Assembly: GCA_025358055.1 (NCBI GenBank)
Contig: JANYKV010000110.1
Location: forward strand, 1 to 46,047
DNA: 46,047 bases
Reading direction: 5' to 3'
Origin: Gemmatimonadota bacterium
GTDB taxonomy: Bacteria > Gemmatimonadota > Gemmatimonadetes > Gemmatimonadales > GWC2-71-9
Shown: one piece after another, positions 33,716 through 41,381 of the stretch
How the letters are laid out: every line of letters begins with the position of its first letter
Numbering within the stretch: the stretch's first letter is position 1
Translations under genes and position numbers: made by a program
The notes under the pieces: model-generated
Databases searched by the model: none
Seen by the model: only the letters and a program-made list of their open reading frames with translations
Told to the model about the DNA's origin: nothing

Positions 33716-33742
33716 GGGAACCTCTCACCACTCCGTCGCGTT
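33716..33742 (+). promoter_or_regulatory. ECF-type promoter 4 (secreted-protein gene)
   Basis: GGGAACC at 33716-33722, 16 nt, CGTT at 33739-33742. The RNA would begin near 33749, about 78 nt before the ATG at 33827. Confidence 0.7.
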
Positions 33743-33826
33743 ACTCACCCGACCGCACGATAGATGATCCCTAGCGCGGAAATGACCTGCGGTGCGGTAC
33801 CAACCACTTTCGAGGAGGAGTTTCCC

Positions 33827-34213
33827 ATGCGTAGTCTGCAAACGTTGTTGCTGGTCGGTGTGGTGGCGATGGCCGGTTTGACCTCTGCCTTTGCGAAGGC
33901 CCCGGCCGGGCTCGCGATGCGGGTTAGCAAGCCCTTTGCCGGCGCGAAGGTCAATGGCGGCACCGTCACCGAAACGAAGAACGGTGGCACGATCACCCTC
34001 ACACTGTCCGATGAAGTCGTCGATCCCAAAACCCCAGACCCGCACTGGCTGGTGATCGATGGCAAGGGCACCACGTACTTGCTCGATAAGCTCACGGTGA
34101 AGGGCGATCGGTTCAACAAGTCGATCAAGCTTCCGTCGTACATCAAGGATGTCGCCAAGGTCCAGATCTACTGTGCGTGGGCCGAGGCCAATCTGGGCGA
34201 GGCCTCGTTCTAA
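33827..34213 (+). CDS. small secreted protein of unknown function
   Basis: A 128-residue exported protein. The signal peptide MRSLQTLLLVGVVAMAGLTSAFA ends at AFA, followed by a mature domain of about 105 residues with short beta strands (GGTVTETKNGGTITLTLSD, KTPDPHWLVIDGKGTTYLLDKLTVKGDRFNKSIKLP). I recognise no family. The start is fixed by AGGAGG at 33813-33818. The gene has its own ECF-type promoter and is followed by a hairpin, so it may be transcribed mostly alone. It would be the envelope member of the proposed regulon. Confidence 0.8.
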   Translation: MRSLQTLLLVGVVAMAGLTSAFAKAPAGLAMRVSKPFAGAKVNGGTVTETKNGGTITLTLSDEVVDPKTPDPHWLVIDGKGTTYLLDKLTVKGDRFNKSIKLPSYIKDVAKVQIYCAWAEANLGEASF

Positions 34214-34234
34214 CGAATTGCGGCAACCGGACCC

Positions 34235-34252
34235 AAGCGGACATATCCGCTT
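34235..34252 (+). terminator. hairpin between the secreted-protein and GlcG-cupin genes
   Basis: AAGCGGA-CATA-TCCGCTT forms a perfect 7-bp stem 22 nt after the stop codon. No T run follows, so it may be an mRNA-stabilising hairpin or a partial terminator. Confidence 0.45.
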
Positions 34253-34357
34253 CGTCGGCCGACTGCTCCTGGATGCTGAGGCGAACAATATGCGCTCAGA
34301 CAGGATCCAGTCGGCCGGCCCATTTCCACCACCGATGAAACAAGAGGAAAATGACCA

Positions 34358-35230
34358 ATGAAACCTATGATGATTGCCACTGTGGCCTTGGGGCTGGCCG
34401 GTCCGCTGACGGCCCAGGTCACCACGAAGAAGGTGCTGACGCTGGACGGCGCGAAGATGGTGGCGGGAGCCGCCGTGGCCGAGGCCAAACGACTGAATAC
34501 GACCGGGGTGATCGCGGTCGTGGATGATGGCGGAAACCTCATGTACCTCGAACGGATCGACAACACGTTCGCCGCGGGCGCTGCGATTTCCACCGGCAAG
34601 GCGCGCACCGCGGTGTTGTTCAAACATCCGACGCGAGTATTCGAAGACATCATCAAGGGCGGCCGCACCCCGATGATTGCGCTGAACGACTTCACCCCGC
34701 TTCAGGGTGGTGTGCCGGTGGAGGTCGACGGTCAGATCGTCGGGGGGATCGGTGTCAGCGGCGCGGCGAGCGCCCAACAGGACGAGGATCTCGCGATTGC
34801 GGGGTCGAAAGCGTTCATGACGATGACGAGCGGTGGGTCCTACGGTGGTAGGGCATCACCGCCAGTGAGCTATTGGAACAAGAAACAAGTCGACGACGCA
34901 TTCGCCACTGGCGCCGTGCTGTTCGACGGCAAGGACGGCCGGAACTACATGGTGCACGCGAGCCGTCGCGAGAAGGCCGGGATGGCGGAGGTGCACGAGC
35001 TGGATGCAGATGTCATTCACGTCTTGTCCGGTACCGCCGAGATCATCACGGGAGGCACGGTCGTCGACGGGAAGACCATAGGGGCTAGTGAGATTCGCGG
35101 TTCGGGCATCGAGGGCGGGGAGGCGCATACCCTAGCGAAGGGTGATGTCATGATTGTGCCGAAGGGGACGCCTCATTGGTTCAAACAGGTCGACGCCCCG
35201 TTCACCTACTACGTCGTCAAAGTCCGCTGA
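34358..35230 (+). CDS. secreted GlcG/HbpS-domain protein fused to a cupin
   Basis: A 290-residue exported protein with a signal peptide (MKPMMIATVALGLAGPLTA). Residues 25-155 are a GlcG/HbpS (DUF336) domain: LDGAKMVAGAAVAEAKRLN, VVDDGGNLMYLERID and GGVPVEVDGQIVGGIGVSGA. HbpS of Streptomyces is an extracellular haem-binding redox sensor. Residues 180-290 are a cupin: VHELDADVIHVLSGTAEII and GDVMIVPKGTPHWFKQV, with a probable metal-ligand His. The ligand and reaction are unknown. The next gene (SMP-30 lactonase) starts 17 nt after the stop, so the two are co-transcribed and may act on the same sugar-acid or haem-related compound. Confidence 0.88.
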   Translation: MKPMMIATVALGLAGPLTAQVTTKKVLTLDGAKMVAGAAVAEAKRLNTTGVIAVVDDGGNLMYLERIDNTFAAGAAISTGKARTAVLFKHPTRVFEDIIKGGRTPMIALNDFTPLQGGVPVEVDGQIVGGIGVSGAASAQQDEDLAIAGSKAFMTMTSGGSYGGRASPPVSYWNKKQVDDAFATGAVLFDGKDGRNYMVHASRREKAGMAEVHELDADVIHVLSGTAEIITGGTVVDGKTIGASEIRGSGIEGGEAHTLAKGDVMIVPKGTPHWFKQVDAPFTYYVVKVR

Positions 35231-35247
35231 GCGGAGAGAGGTGTCGC

Positions 35248-36888
35248 ATGCGCGCTCGAATTCTCACGCTGGCCGCCGCTGTGATCACGATGGCCGACGG
35301 CGCCCAGTCCCAGATCACCCAGGACGCCCTCACTGCCAAACCCCAGGCGATCGTGGATCTGCGCACTACCGCGGGCGCGAACCTGGTGCGCGGCCAGTGG
35401 CGCTACAGTGATGCGAAGGTTGTGGAGGTCGATCATCGAAGCGTCGGCCCCGACCTGCGACCGTCTGGCCCACCCAACCGCGCCCTGGACATTTTCCCGA
35501 AAGCGGGGGCCGAGGAATTCGATGACGCCGGTTGGGAGGCCATTCCGGCAGAAGGGCTTGAGCAGCGGCGCACCAACGGACGACTCTCTTTTAATTGGTA
35601 CCGGGCCAAGGTCACGTTGCCGGATCAGGTCGGCGGTTTCTCGGTTCGCGGCTCGACCGTGGTGTTCGAAGTGGTCGTGGACGACTATGCCGAGGTGTGG
35701 GTCGACGGGAAACTCCCCTTGATCCTTGGGCAAGCAGGCGCGCATCTCATCAAGGGGTTCAACGCGCCGAATCGCGTCGTGTTGACTCGCGACGCCATGC
35801 CGGGCCAGACCTTTCAGTTGGCGGTTTTTGGAATGAACGGGCCGGTCTCGAGCCCGCCGGTCAACTATATCTGGGTCCGTTCGGCCACCTTGGATCTTTA
35901 TCGCGCCGGGGACCTCGATCGCAGGCAATCGAAGCTCGCCGACATCGAGCGCAAGGATGCCGATATCGATCGGCTCGTGCCTCCCGATGCGACGCTCGAA
36001 AAACTGGCTGGTGGGTTCGAGTTTCTCGAAGGGCCGGTGTGGGTCCGGGAGGGCTACCTCCTCTTCAGCGATCCCAACACTAACGTGATATATCGCTATA
36101 CGCCCGATGGGCAGGTGTCTGTCTTCCGCACCAAGAGCGGATACACCGGGGTCGACATCGGCCGCTACCACCAGCCTGGATCGAATGGCTTGGCCCTCGA
36201 TCGCGAAGGCCGGCTCGTGATCAACGAGCACGGCAACCGGCGAGTCACCCGGCTCGAGAAAACCGGAGCCATCACGGTGCTCGCCGACCGGGTTGACGGA
36301 ATGCGGCTCAACAGCCCGAATGATCTGGTCTTCAAATCCGATGGGGCGCTGTATGTGACGGACCCGCCGTTCGGCTTACCTGGCGTGTTCGACGATCCGG
36401 CCAAGGAAACACCATGGAGCGGGGTCTATCGCGTCGGAACGGATGGCTCGGTGCGATTAGTGACCAAATCGTTGTCGGGGCCGAACGGTCTCGCGTTTTC
36501 CCCTGACGAACGGTACTTCTACGTCGACAACTGGGATCCGCAGCGGAAAGTCGTTCTGCGGTACGAAGTCGAGCCGGATGGCTCGCTGAGCCACGAGACG
36601 GTGTTCTTTGACATGACGCCGCTCACGAGGGGCGACGACGCGCTTGATGGAATGAAAGTGGACCGACTGGGCAATCTCTATGTTGCCGGCCCGGGGGGGA
36701 TATGGGTCCTGTCACCCGAGGGCAAACACTTGGGTACGATTCACCCGCCGGAACATGTTGCCAACATGGCGTGGGGTGATGCCGACGGCCGGGGCCTCTA
36801 TATCACCGCGAGCACCGGGCTCTATCGGATCAGGCTCAATGTCGCGGGCACCGGAGCGTTTTCGTCAGAGGAATGGGCCAGGCGCTAG
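35248..36888 (+). CDS. secreted SMP-30/gluconolactonase-like lactonase with extra N-terminal domain
   Basis: A 546-residue exported protein. Its N-terminus, MRARILTLAAAVITMADGAQS, is a signal peptide. Residues of about 35-240 form a beta-sandwich-like domain with VEVVVDDYAEVWVDGKLPL-type strands, as in carbohydrate-binding modules. From about residue 250 comes a six-bladed propeller: FLEGPVWV, NSPNDLVF, GPNGLAFSP and DGMKVDRLGNLYVAG, holding the Glu, Asn, Asn and Asp metal ligands of SMP-30 enzymes. It probably hydrolyses a sugar lactone in the periplasm. The ATG at 35248 is chosen over an in-frame upstream ATG at 35176 that lies inside the preceding gene. Confidence 0.88.
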   Translation: MRARILTLAAAVITMADGAQSQITQDALTAKPQAIVDLRTTAGANLVRGQWRYSDAKVVEVDHRSVGPDLRPSGPPNRALDIFPKAGAEEFDDAGWEAIPAEGLEQRRTNGRLSFNWYRAKVTLPDQVGGFSVRGSTVVFEVVVDDYAEVWVDGKLPLILGQAGAHLIKGFNAPNRVVLTRDAMPGQTFQLAVFGMNGPVSSPPVNYIWVRSATLDLYRAGDLDRRQSKLADIERKDADIDRLVPPDATLEKLAGGFEFLEGPVWVREGYLLFSDPNTNVIYRYTPDGQVSVFRTKSGYTGVDIGRYHQPGSNGLALDREGRLVINEHGNRRVTRLEKTGAITVLADRVDGMRLNSPNDLVFKSDGALYVTDPPFGLPGVFDDPAKETPWSGVYRVGTDGSVRLVTKSLSGPNGLAFSPDERYFYVDNWDPQRKVVLRYEVEPDGSLSHETVFFDMTPLTRGDDALDGMKVDRLGNLYVAGPGGIWVLSPEGKHLGTIHPPEHVANMAWGDADGRGLYITASTGLYRIRLNVAGTGAFSSEEWARR

Positions 36889-37013
36889 CGAACTCTGCAC
36901 CAGGTCGCGGCACGGGGGGAGGCCGCGGGAGTCAAAGCCGAGCGCCCCCCCGGAGGGACCCTGCGGTCGAGCCCCGGCACCGCCACGACACTGGTTCAGA
37001 GCTTCCCTAAGCA

Positions 37014-37050
37014 CCAGCCGAGCTGCGGCATTCAGCGCGAGCTCGGCTGG
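37014..37050. terminator. bidirectional hairpin between convergent genes
   Basis: CCAGCCGAGCT (37014-37024) pairs perfectly with AGCTCGGCTGG (37040-37050): an 11-bp stem with a 15-nt loop in the 170-nt gap between the lactonase and penicillin-acylase genes. There is no clear T run. Confidence 0.5.
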
Positions 37051-37058
37051 GCTCGCGC

Positions 37059-39272
37059 TCAGCCGCCCGGATGATACTGCCGTTTGATGTGCCCTTGGAG
37101 CTGAGCGGGATAGAAGTAGACGTCCCTGAGATCGCCGGTGCTGTATCGCGTCGCCTGATCGTTGAAGTGGGCAGACGCGGGATTGCCGCTCTCACCTCCG
37201 GCCGTGACCGCCTTCGCCCGGACGCTATCGCCAAACTCCACCACCGCGACAAAGCTGTTGCCGCTCGTGCCATACCATTTCTTGGTTCCCGGATATGGCC
37301 GCGCGCCGAACGAGGCGAGCGAGCCCCACTGCGCCGACGTGAAGCCAACTGGAGTGCTGGGCCCTTCATCGTTGAACGGCTGCACGATATCGCCGGTGAG
37401 CCGCTGGAATCGGTTGATGTCACCCCATGGCGTCTTCCAGCTGCCGAAATCGGCCGCGAGTCTGTCGGACGCCGTGGCGAGCGCCTGAAGTTTCTGCTCC
37501 ACCGATGTTCGGGTGCGCATATAGTCGTACACGGACATGCTCTCATCATCCGCATCGGCCTTCACTCGGCGCCAGAGTTCATCCCCCCAGAAGACAGCGA
37601 GCGACGTCGGCACCGAGGTGGCGCCCCAACGGAAATCCCACTTCCGAAGGAGCCCGATTTGTTCCGAGACCTTCGCCTTGAGCGGATTGGAAGCCGGGGT
37701 CTGGTCGTAGGCCTTGAGCAGGGTGGGGATCAGGTCCGCGAACGCTGTGAGGTAGCTGTCATACGCCGCTGCGATTAGGGAATTCACCGTGAAATCCTTC
37801 GTGTTCTCCAAGACCCGAATGGCGTGGCGGCCTCGGGGCGACTCGACGCCGGTTTCCACATAGACCGGAAAGTCCTGTTTCTTGGGGCTGCTCGGCCCCG
37901 CCGCCGACCAGGGCCAGTTGTTGCTGTTGTAGAGCCAGCCGCTGGGCGGGTTGAGCAATCCGGGCGTCTCGTCGACCGAAAGCAGGCCTTTCCACTCCGT
38001 CGCGGGGTTGCTTCCATCGACCGGTTTGGTCCAGTCAAAATGGGTATCACGTTTCGGAATGAAGTTCGCATGGAAATAGGCGATATCGCCGTCGGCATCG
38101 GCAAAGATGGTGTTGTTGGAGGAATTGGTGTGCAAGTCCATTGTCTCGCGGAATGCTTTATAGGTCCTCGCCTTGGTCCGGGAATATGACTGGGTCAGGG
38201 CTTTGACCGGTTCCTCCATCAGTTTGATGCTCACCCACTTTCCGTCCGCTTTCCGCACGATCGGCCCATGTTGGGTGCGATACACGGTGAACGTCTTCTG
38301 GGCCATGCCGGTGTCGGTCTTGAACGGCACCTTGATCTGGTTCGCACTCACCGGGCGCTCTTCGCTCCCGTACCGGTAGGCAAAGCCGTCGCCCTTCGTC
38401 ACCACCGTCTCCGCATATTCGTCGATGGCGTCCCCGCCGCTCGACGTGTGCATCCATCCCGCCCGGTCGTTGAATCCTTGGTAGACGAAAAACTGGCCCC
38501 AGGTCACCGCACCATACGCGTTGAGCCCTTCTTCACTTGTCACCTGCACTTCGGCCCGAAAGAAGAAGGACGTATGCGGGTTGATCAGCAACAGGGAATG
38601 GTGCCCGATGGTATTAGCGGGCGCGACGGCGATGCCGTTCGATCCGGTTGGCTCTGGGGGCAGGCTGTCATCTGCCGCACGCGCCAGCACCTTCGGGTTG
38701 GCGTCAACCGCATCGGTGAGCGTCGCCGGGCCGTGGCCATAAAAGGCCTCGAGCTGGGTAAGCGAAATCCGCTCGATGTCGCCACCAATACTTCCTTCAC
38801 TGAAGGTGAGCGCCATCCAGGGCTCGAACCGCGTGATGACCTTGGGCTTCACTTGAGGATGCTTATACAGGTAGTAGTTCAAACCATCCGCGAACGCAGT
38901 CATCAGCGTCTTGAGCCACTCGGGGCTCGTCGCATAGCGTGCCTTCATTGAATCGGGGTCGATGAAGAGCTTCATCCGGAGGTCACGATACACCGCCTCC
39001 TCACCGAGTGCCTCCGACAGGCGCCCCATTGAGTTGAGGTAGTTGGTCTCCACGCGGTTGAAGTCATCCTCCGCCTGAGCGTACATCAGGCCAAAGACCG
39101 CATCGGCATCGGTCTTCCCGGAGATGTGCGGAATGCCCCAATCGTCCCGAAGAATCGACACGTTCTTGGCATGTTGTTCCCAGCGCGCGGCGTCGTCGTT
39201 CGCGGCACCCTTCGGGGAGGGGGCGCACGCGGCACCAAGCAAGACGAAAGGAAGTAGAGCAAGCGGCTTCAT
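37059..39272 (-). CDS. penicillin-acylase-family lipoprotein (N-terminal nucleophile amidohydrolase)
   Basis: A 737-residue exported lipoprotein. MKPLALLPFVLLGAAC is a lipoprotein signal with Cys16. The alpha-subunit region begins with SILRDDWGIPHISGKTDADAVFGLMYAQAEDDF. Autocleavage before Ser211 in TGSNGIAVAP would give the beta subunit with its N-terminal nucleophile. The family includes penicillin and cephalosporin acylases, acyl-homoserine-lactone acylases and N-acyl amino-acid hydrolases. Some family members are lipoproteins, and the true substrate is then usually an N-acyl amide. GGGAG precedes the ATG. The gene is divergent from the histidine-kinase gene, 390 nt away. Confidence 0.92.
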   Translation of the reverse strand: MKPLALLPFVLLGAACAPSPKGAANDDAARWEQHAKNVSILRDDWGIPHISGKTDADAVFGLMYAQAEDDFNRVETNYLNSMGRLSEALGEEAVYRDLRMKLFIDPDSMKARYATSPEWLKTLMTAFADGLNYYLYKHPQVKPKVITRFEPWMALTFSEGSIGGDIERISLTQLEAFYGHGPATLTDAVDANPKVLARAADDSLPPEPTGSNGIAVAPANTIGHHSLLLINPHTSFFFRAEVQVTSEEGLNAYGAVTWGQFFVYQGFNDRAGWMHTSSGGDAIDEYAETVVTKGDGFAYRYGSEERPVSANQIKVPFKTDTGMAQKTFTVYRTQHGPIVRKADGKWVSIKLMEEPVKALTQSYSRTKARTYKAFRETMDLHTNSSNNTIFADADGDIAYFHANFIPKRDTHFDWTKPVDGSNPATEWKGLLSVDETPGLLNPPSGWLYNSNNWPWSAAGPSSPKKQDFPVYVETGVESPRGRHAIRVLENTKDFTVNSLIAAAYDSYLTAFADLIPTLLKAYDQTPASNPLKAKVSEQIGLLRKWDFRWGATSVPTSLAVFWGDELWRRVKADADDESMSVYDYMRTRTSVEQKLQALATASDRLAADFGSWKTPWGDINRFQRLTGDIVQPFNDEGPSTPVGFTSAQWGSLASFGARPYPGTKKWYGTSGNSFVAVVEFGDSVRAKAVTAGGESGNPASAHFNDQATRYSTGDLRDVYFYPAQLQGHIKRQYHPGG

Positions 39273-39662
39273 GGTGACTCCCTTAGATACAACGGATGCT
39301 GAACCCACTCTCAGCGGCTGGGCTGATGTGTCACTTTCCTGACATCCTCGGTAGCAAGCATCGAGGAAATGACGGCTGGCCGCAAGTGTTAGGCGGCGAA
39401 CGGAGATAAGGGCCGCCCGGTCCCGCCGATTGTCGTCGAGACTGGCACCTGACGGTGTCGCTCCGAGGCATATGACGGGCTCGACTAAAGGACCGGCAGC
39501 ACGGATTTCTCATGCTTTCGAGCGATTGCGCCCATCCCTTGGTTCAGCTGCTCTGCTTTGGACACCGGATCGAGCAATTGAAGCGGTTAGAGTGATCCAG
39601 AGAACGATCCAGTCAGCCAGTGCCTGAGAAGATCCGCGGCCCTCGTACGAGGAGAAGCAGCG
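39273..39662. other. 390-nt divergent intergenic region
   Basis: It separates the penicillin-acylase and histidine-kinase genes and should hold both promoters. I see no convincing sigma-70 or ECF-type motif, no tRNA and no believable open frame. The only structured element is the 12-bp palindrome CCTCGTACGAGG at 39641-39652. Confidence 0.6.
39641..39652. promoter_or_regulatory. palindrome overlapping the ribosome-binding site of the kinase gene
   Basis: CCTCGTACGAGG is self-complementary over 12 bases. Its right half provides the AGGAG (39650-39654) that lies 8 nt before the GTG start, so it could bind a regulator or hide the Shine-Dalgarno sequence by dimer or hairpin formation. Confidence 0.35.
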
Positions 39663-40832
39663 GTGCCTAACATCGAGACACTCCCCACGACGCCCCCCCA
39701 CGGGGTGGCAGGCGACATGCCTGCCGCTCAGCAGTTGCTGCTCGATATCATCGACACCGTCCGGGAGCCGCTCATCGTCCTGGACGCCGAATTCCGCGTC
39801 ACACAGGCGAATCGCGCATTCCTTCGCACCTTTCGGGTAGAGCCCGAGGACACGATCGGCCAGGTCCTTTTCACGCTCGGCTCCGGCCAGTGGGACACTG
39901 CACCCCTCCGCGAGCTGCTCCGCGACAAGCTCGCCGTGGAACCGCAATTGAACGATTTCGATGTCGACCATGTATTCCCCGGCATCGGCCGCAAGATCAT
40001 GCTGCTCAACGCCCGGCTCGTGTCGCAAGGACCGAACTTTCCGCGGATCATCCTGCTGGCGATCGAGGACATCACGGAGCGCCGCTTCACGGAATGGCGC
40101 TTGGCGGAGCAGCACCGGGAGGTGGAGCGCTCGAACGCGGCGCTCGACGAGTTCGCGTCCGTCGCATCACATGACTTGCAGGAGCCGCTGCGCAAGATCC
40201 TGTCGTTCGGCAACCTGCTGAACACCTCCGCGGGGTCGGTGCTCGAAGGCAATGCGAGGGAGCACCTCGCACGCATGCTCAGCGCGGCCGCCCGCATGCG
40301 AACCCTGATCAGCGACCTGCTTCTGTATTCGCAGGTGACCAGGCGAGTCCGGCGGTTCGTCCGCACGGACCTCGCTCGGATTGCCCGGGAGGTCATCGCC
40401 GACCTCGAGACGTCCATCGCGGAGGCCGGTGGCCGCGTGGAAGTCGGGGAGCTGCCGGTGATCGATGCCGACGCGCTTCAGATGCGACAACTGCTGCAGA
40501 ATCTGCTCGGCAATGCGCTCAAGTACCGGCGGAAGGACACCCCGCCAATAGTCCGGTTCAGCAGCTCGAGTGCCGGCGGCCAGCACTGTACGATCACCGT
40601 ATCGGACAACGGGATCGGGTTCAACGAGAAGCACGCGGAAAAGATCTTTGGGATGTTCGCGCGACTTCACGGTCGGGCGGAGTACGAAGGCTCCGGCATT
40701 GGCCTTGCGATTTGCCGAAAGATCGTCGAGCGACACCGCGGCACGATCGCCGCTATGAGCACTGCCGGCCAGGGTGCCACATTCACTGTCAGCCTGCCGG
40801 TCACCCAGGCGGCACCAGGAAACCTGCCATGA
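39663..40832 (+). CDS. cytoplasmic PAS sensor histidine kinase
   Basis: A 389-residue kinase with no membrane segment. Residues 20-140 form a PAS domain (REPLIVLDAEFRVTQANRAFLRTF), followed by a short coiled coil (EQHREVERSNAALDEF). The phosphoacceptor is His170 in ASHDLQEPLRK, the N-box Asn284 is in QNLLGNALKY, and the G boxes are DNGIGF and GSGIGLAICRK. The kinase core resembles those of bacterial phytochromes. GTG is the start codon, with AGGAG upstream. It overlaps the response-regulator gene by ATGA. The ligand of the PAS domain is not evident. Confidence 0.93.
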   Translation: MPNIETLPTTPPHGVAGDMPAAQQLLLDIIDTVREPLIVLDAEFRVTQANRAFLRTFRVEPEDTIGQVLFTLGSGQWDTAPLRELLRDKLAVEPQLNDFDVDHVFPGIGRKIMLLNARLVSQGPNFPRIILLAIEDITERRFTEWRLAEQHREVERSNAALDEFASVASHDLQEPLRKILSFGNLLNTSAGSVLEGNAREHLARMLSAAARMRTLISDLLLYSQVTRRVRRFVRTDLARIAREVIADLETSIAEAGGRVEVGELPVIDADALQMRQLLQNLLGNALKYRRKDTPPIVRFSSSSAGGQHCTITVSDNGIGFNEKHAEKIFGMFARLHGRAEYEGSGIGLAICRKIVERHRGTIAAMSTAGQGATFTVSLPVTQAAPGNLP

Positions 40833-41293
40833 TGCAAGACAAGCACAAGATCCCGATCACGATTCTCATCTGCGACGACGATGTGGACGACCGGATGCTC
40901 ATCCAGCAGGCCTTGGAGGACGCACATATATCGAACAACATTCGATTCGTCGAGGACGGCGAACAGTTGCTCGACTACCTCTACCAGCGCGGAGAATACT
41001 TGGACCAGAACGGGACGGCCCCGCGCCCCGGGTTGATCCTGCTGGACCTCAACATGCCGAAGATGGATGGGCGCGAAGCCCTGAAGATAATCAAGGAAGA
41101 CAAGACCCTGCACGACATTCCCATCGTCGGGCTGACCACGTCAGGGCTCGACCAGGACATCATTCGAAGCTACCAGCTTGGCGTGAACTCCTTCATTACG
41201 AAGCCGGTCACGTTCTCGGGGCTGGTGGAGGCGATGAACGTTCTCGGCCGCTATTGGCTCGAGATCGTCGAGTTGCCACCGACGCCCATGTAG
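40829..41293 (+). CDS. single-domain response regulator (Rcp1 type)
   Basis: A 154-residue receiver with no output domain. The acidic pocket is CDDDVDD near residues 15-21, phosphorylation is at Asp73 in LLDLNMPKMDG, the switch Thr is in LTTSG, and the Lys is in FITKPV. The insertion LYQRGEYLDQNGTAPRPG after the third helix is typical of Rcp1-like regulators that partner phytochrome-type kinases. Its start overlaps the kinase stop codon. It probably works through protein-protein contact or as a phosphate relay. Confidence 0.93.
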   Translation: MMQDKHKIPITILICDDDVDDRMLIQQALEDAHISNNIRFVEDGEQLLDYLYQRGEYLDQNGTAPRPGLILLDLNMPKMDGREALKIIKEDKTLHDIPIVGLTTSGLDQDIIRSYQLGVNSFITKPVTFSGLVEAMNVLGRYWLEIVELPPTPM

Positions 41294-41333
41294 GGTCGCG
41301 TGGCTGCGGTGAAGAAAGCGTCCTGCTTGCTCG

Positions 41334-41365
41334 AGACCCCGCCTCTATGAGGCGGTGCGCGGTCT
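41334..41365. terminator. terminator hairpin between convergent genes
   Basis: AGACC-CCGCCTC-TAT-GAGGCGG, a 5-nt bulge, then GGTCT: a perfect 7-bp inner stem and 5-bp outer stem in the 88-nt gap between the response-regulator and M20 peptidase genes. Confidence 0.55.
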
Positions 41366-41381
41366 GGAATTCACTCCCGCG

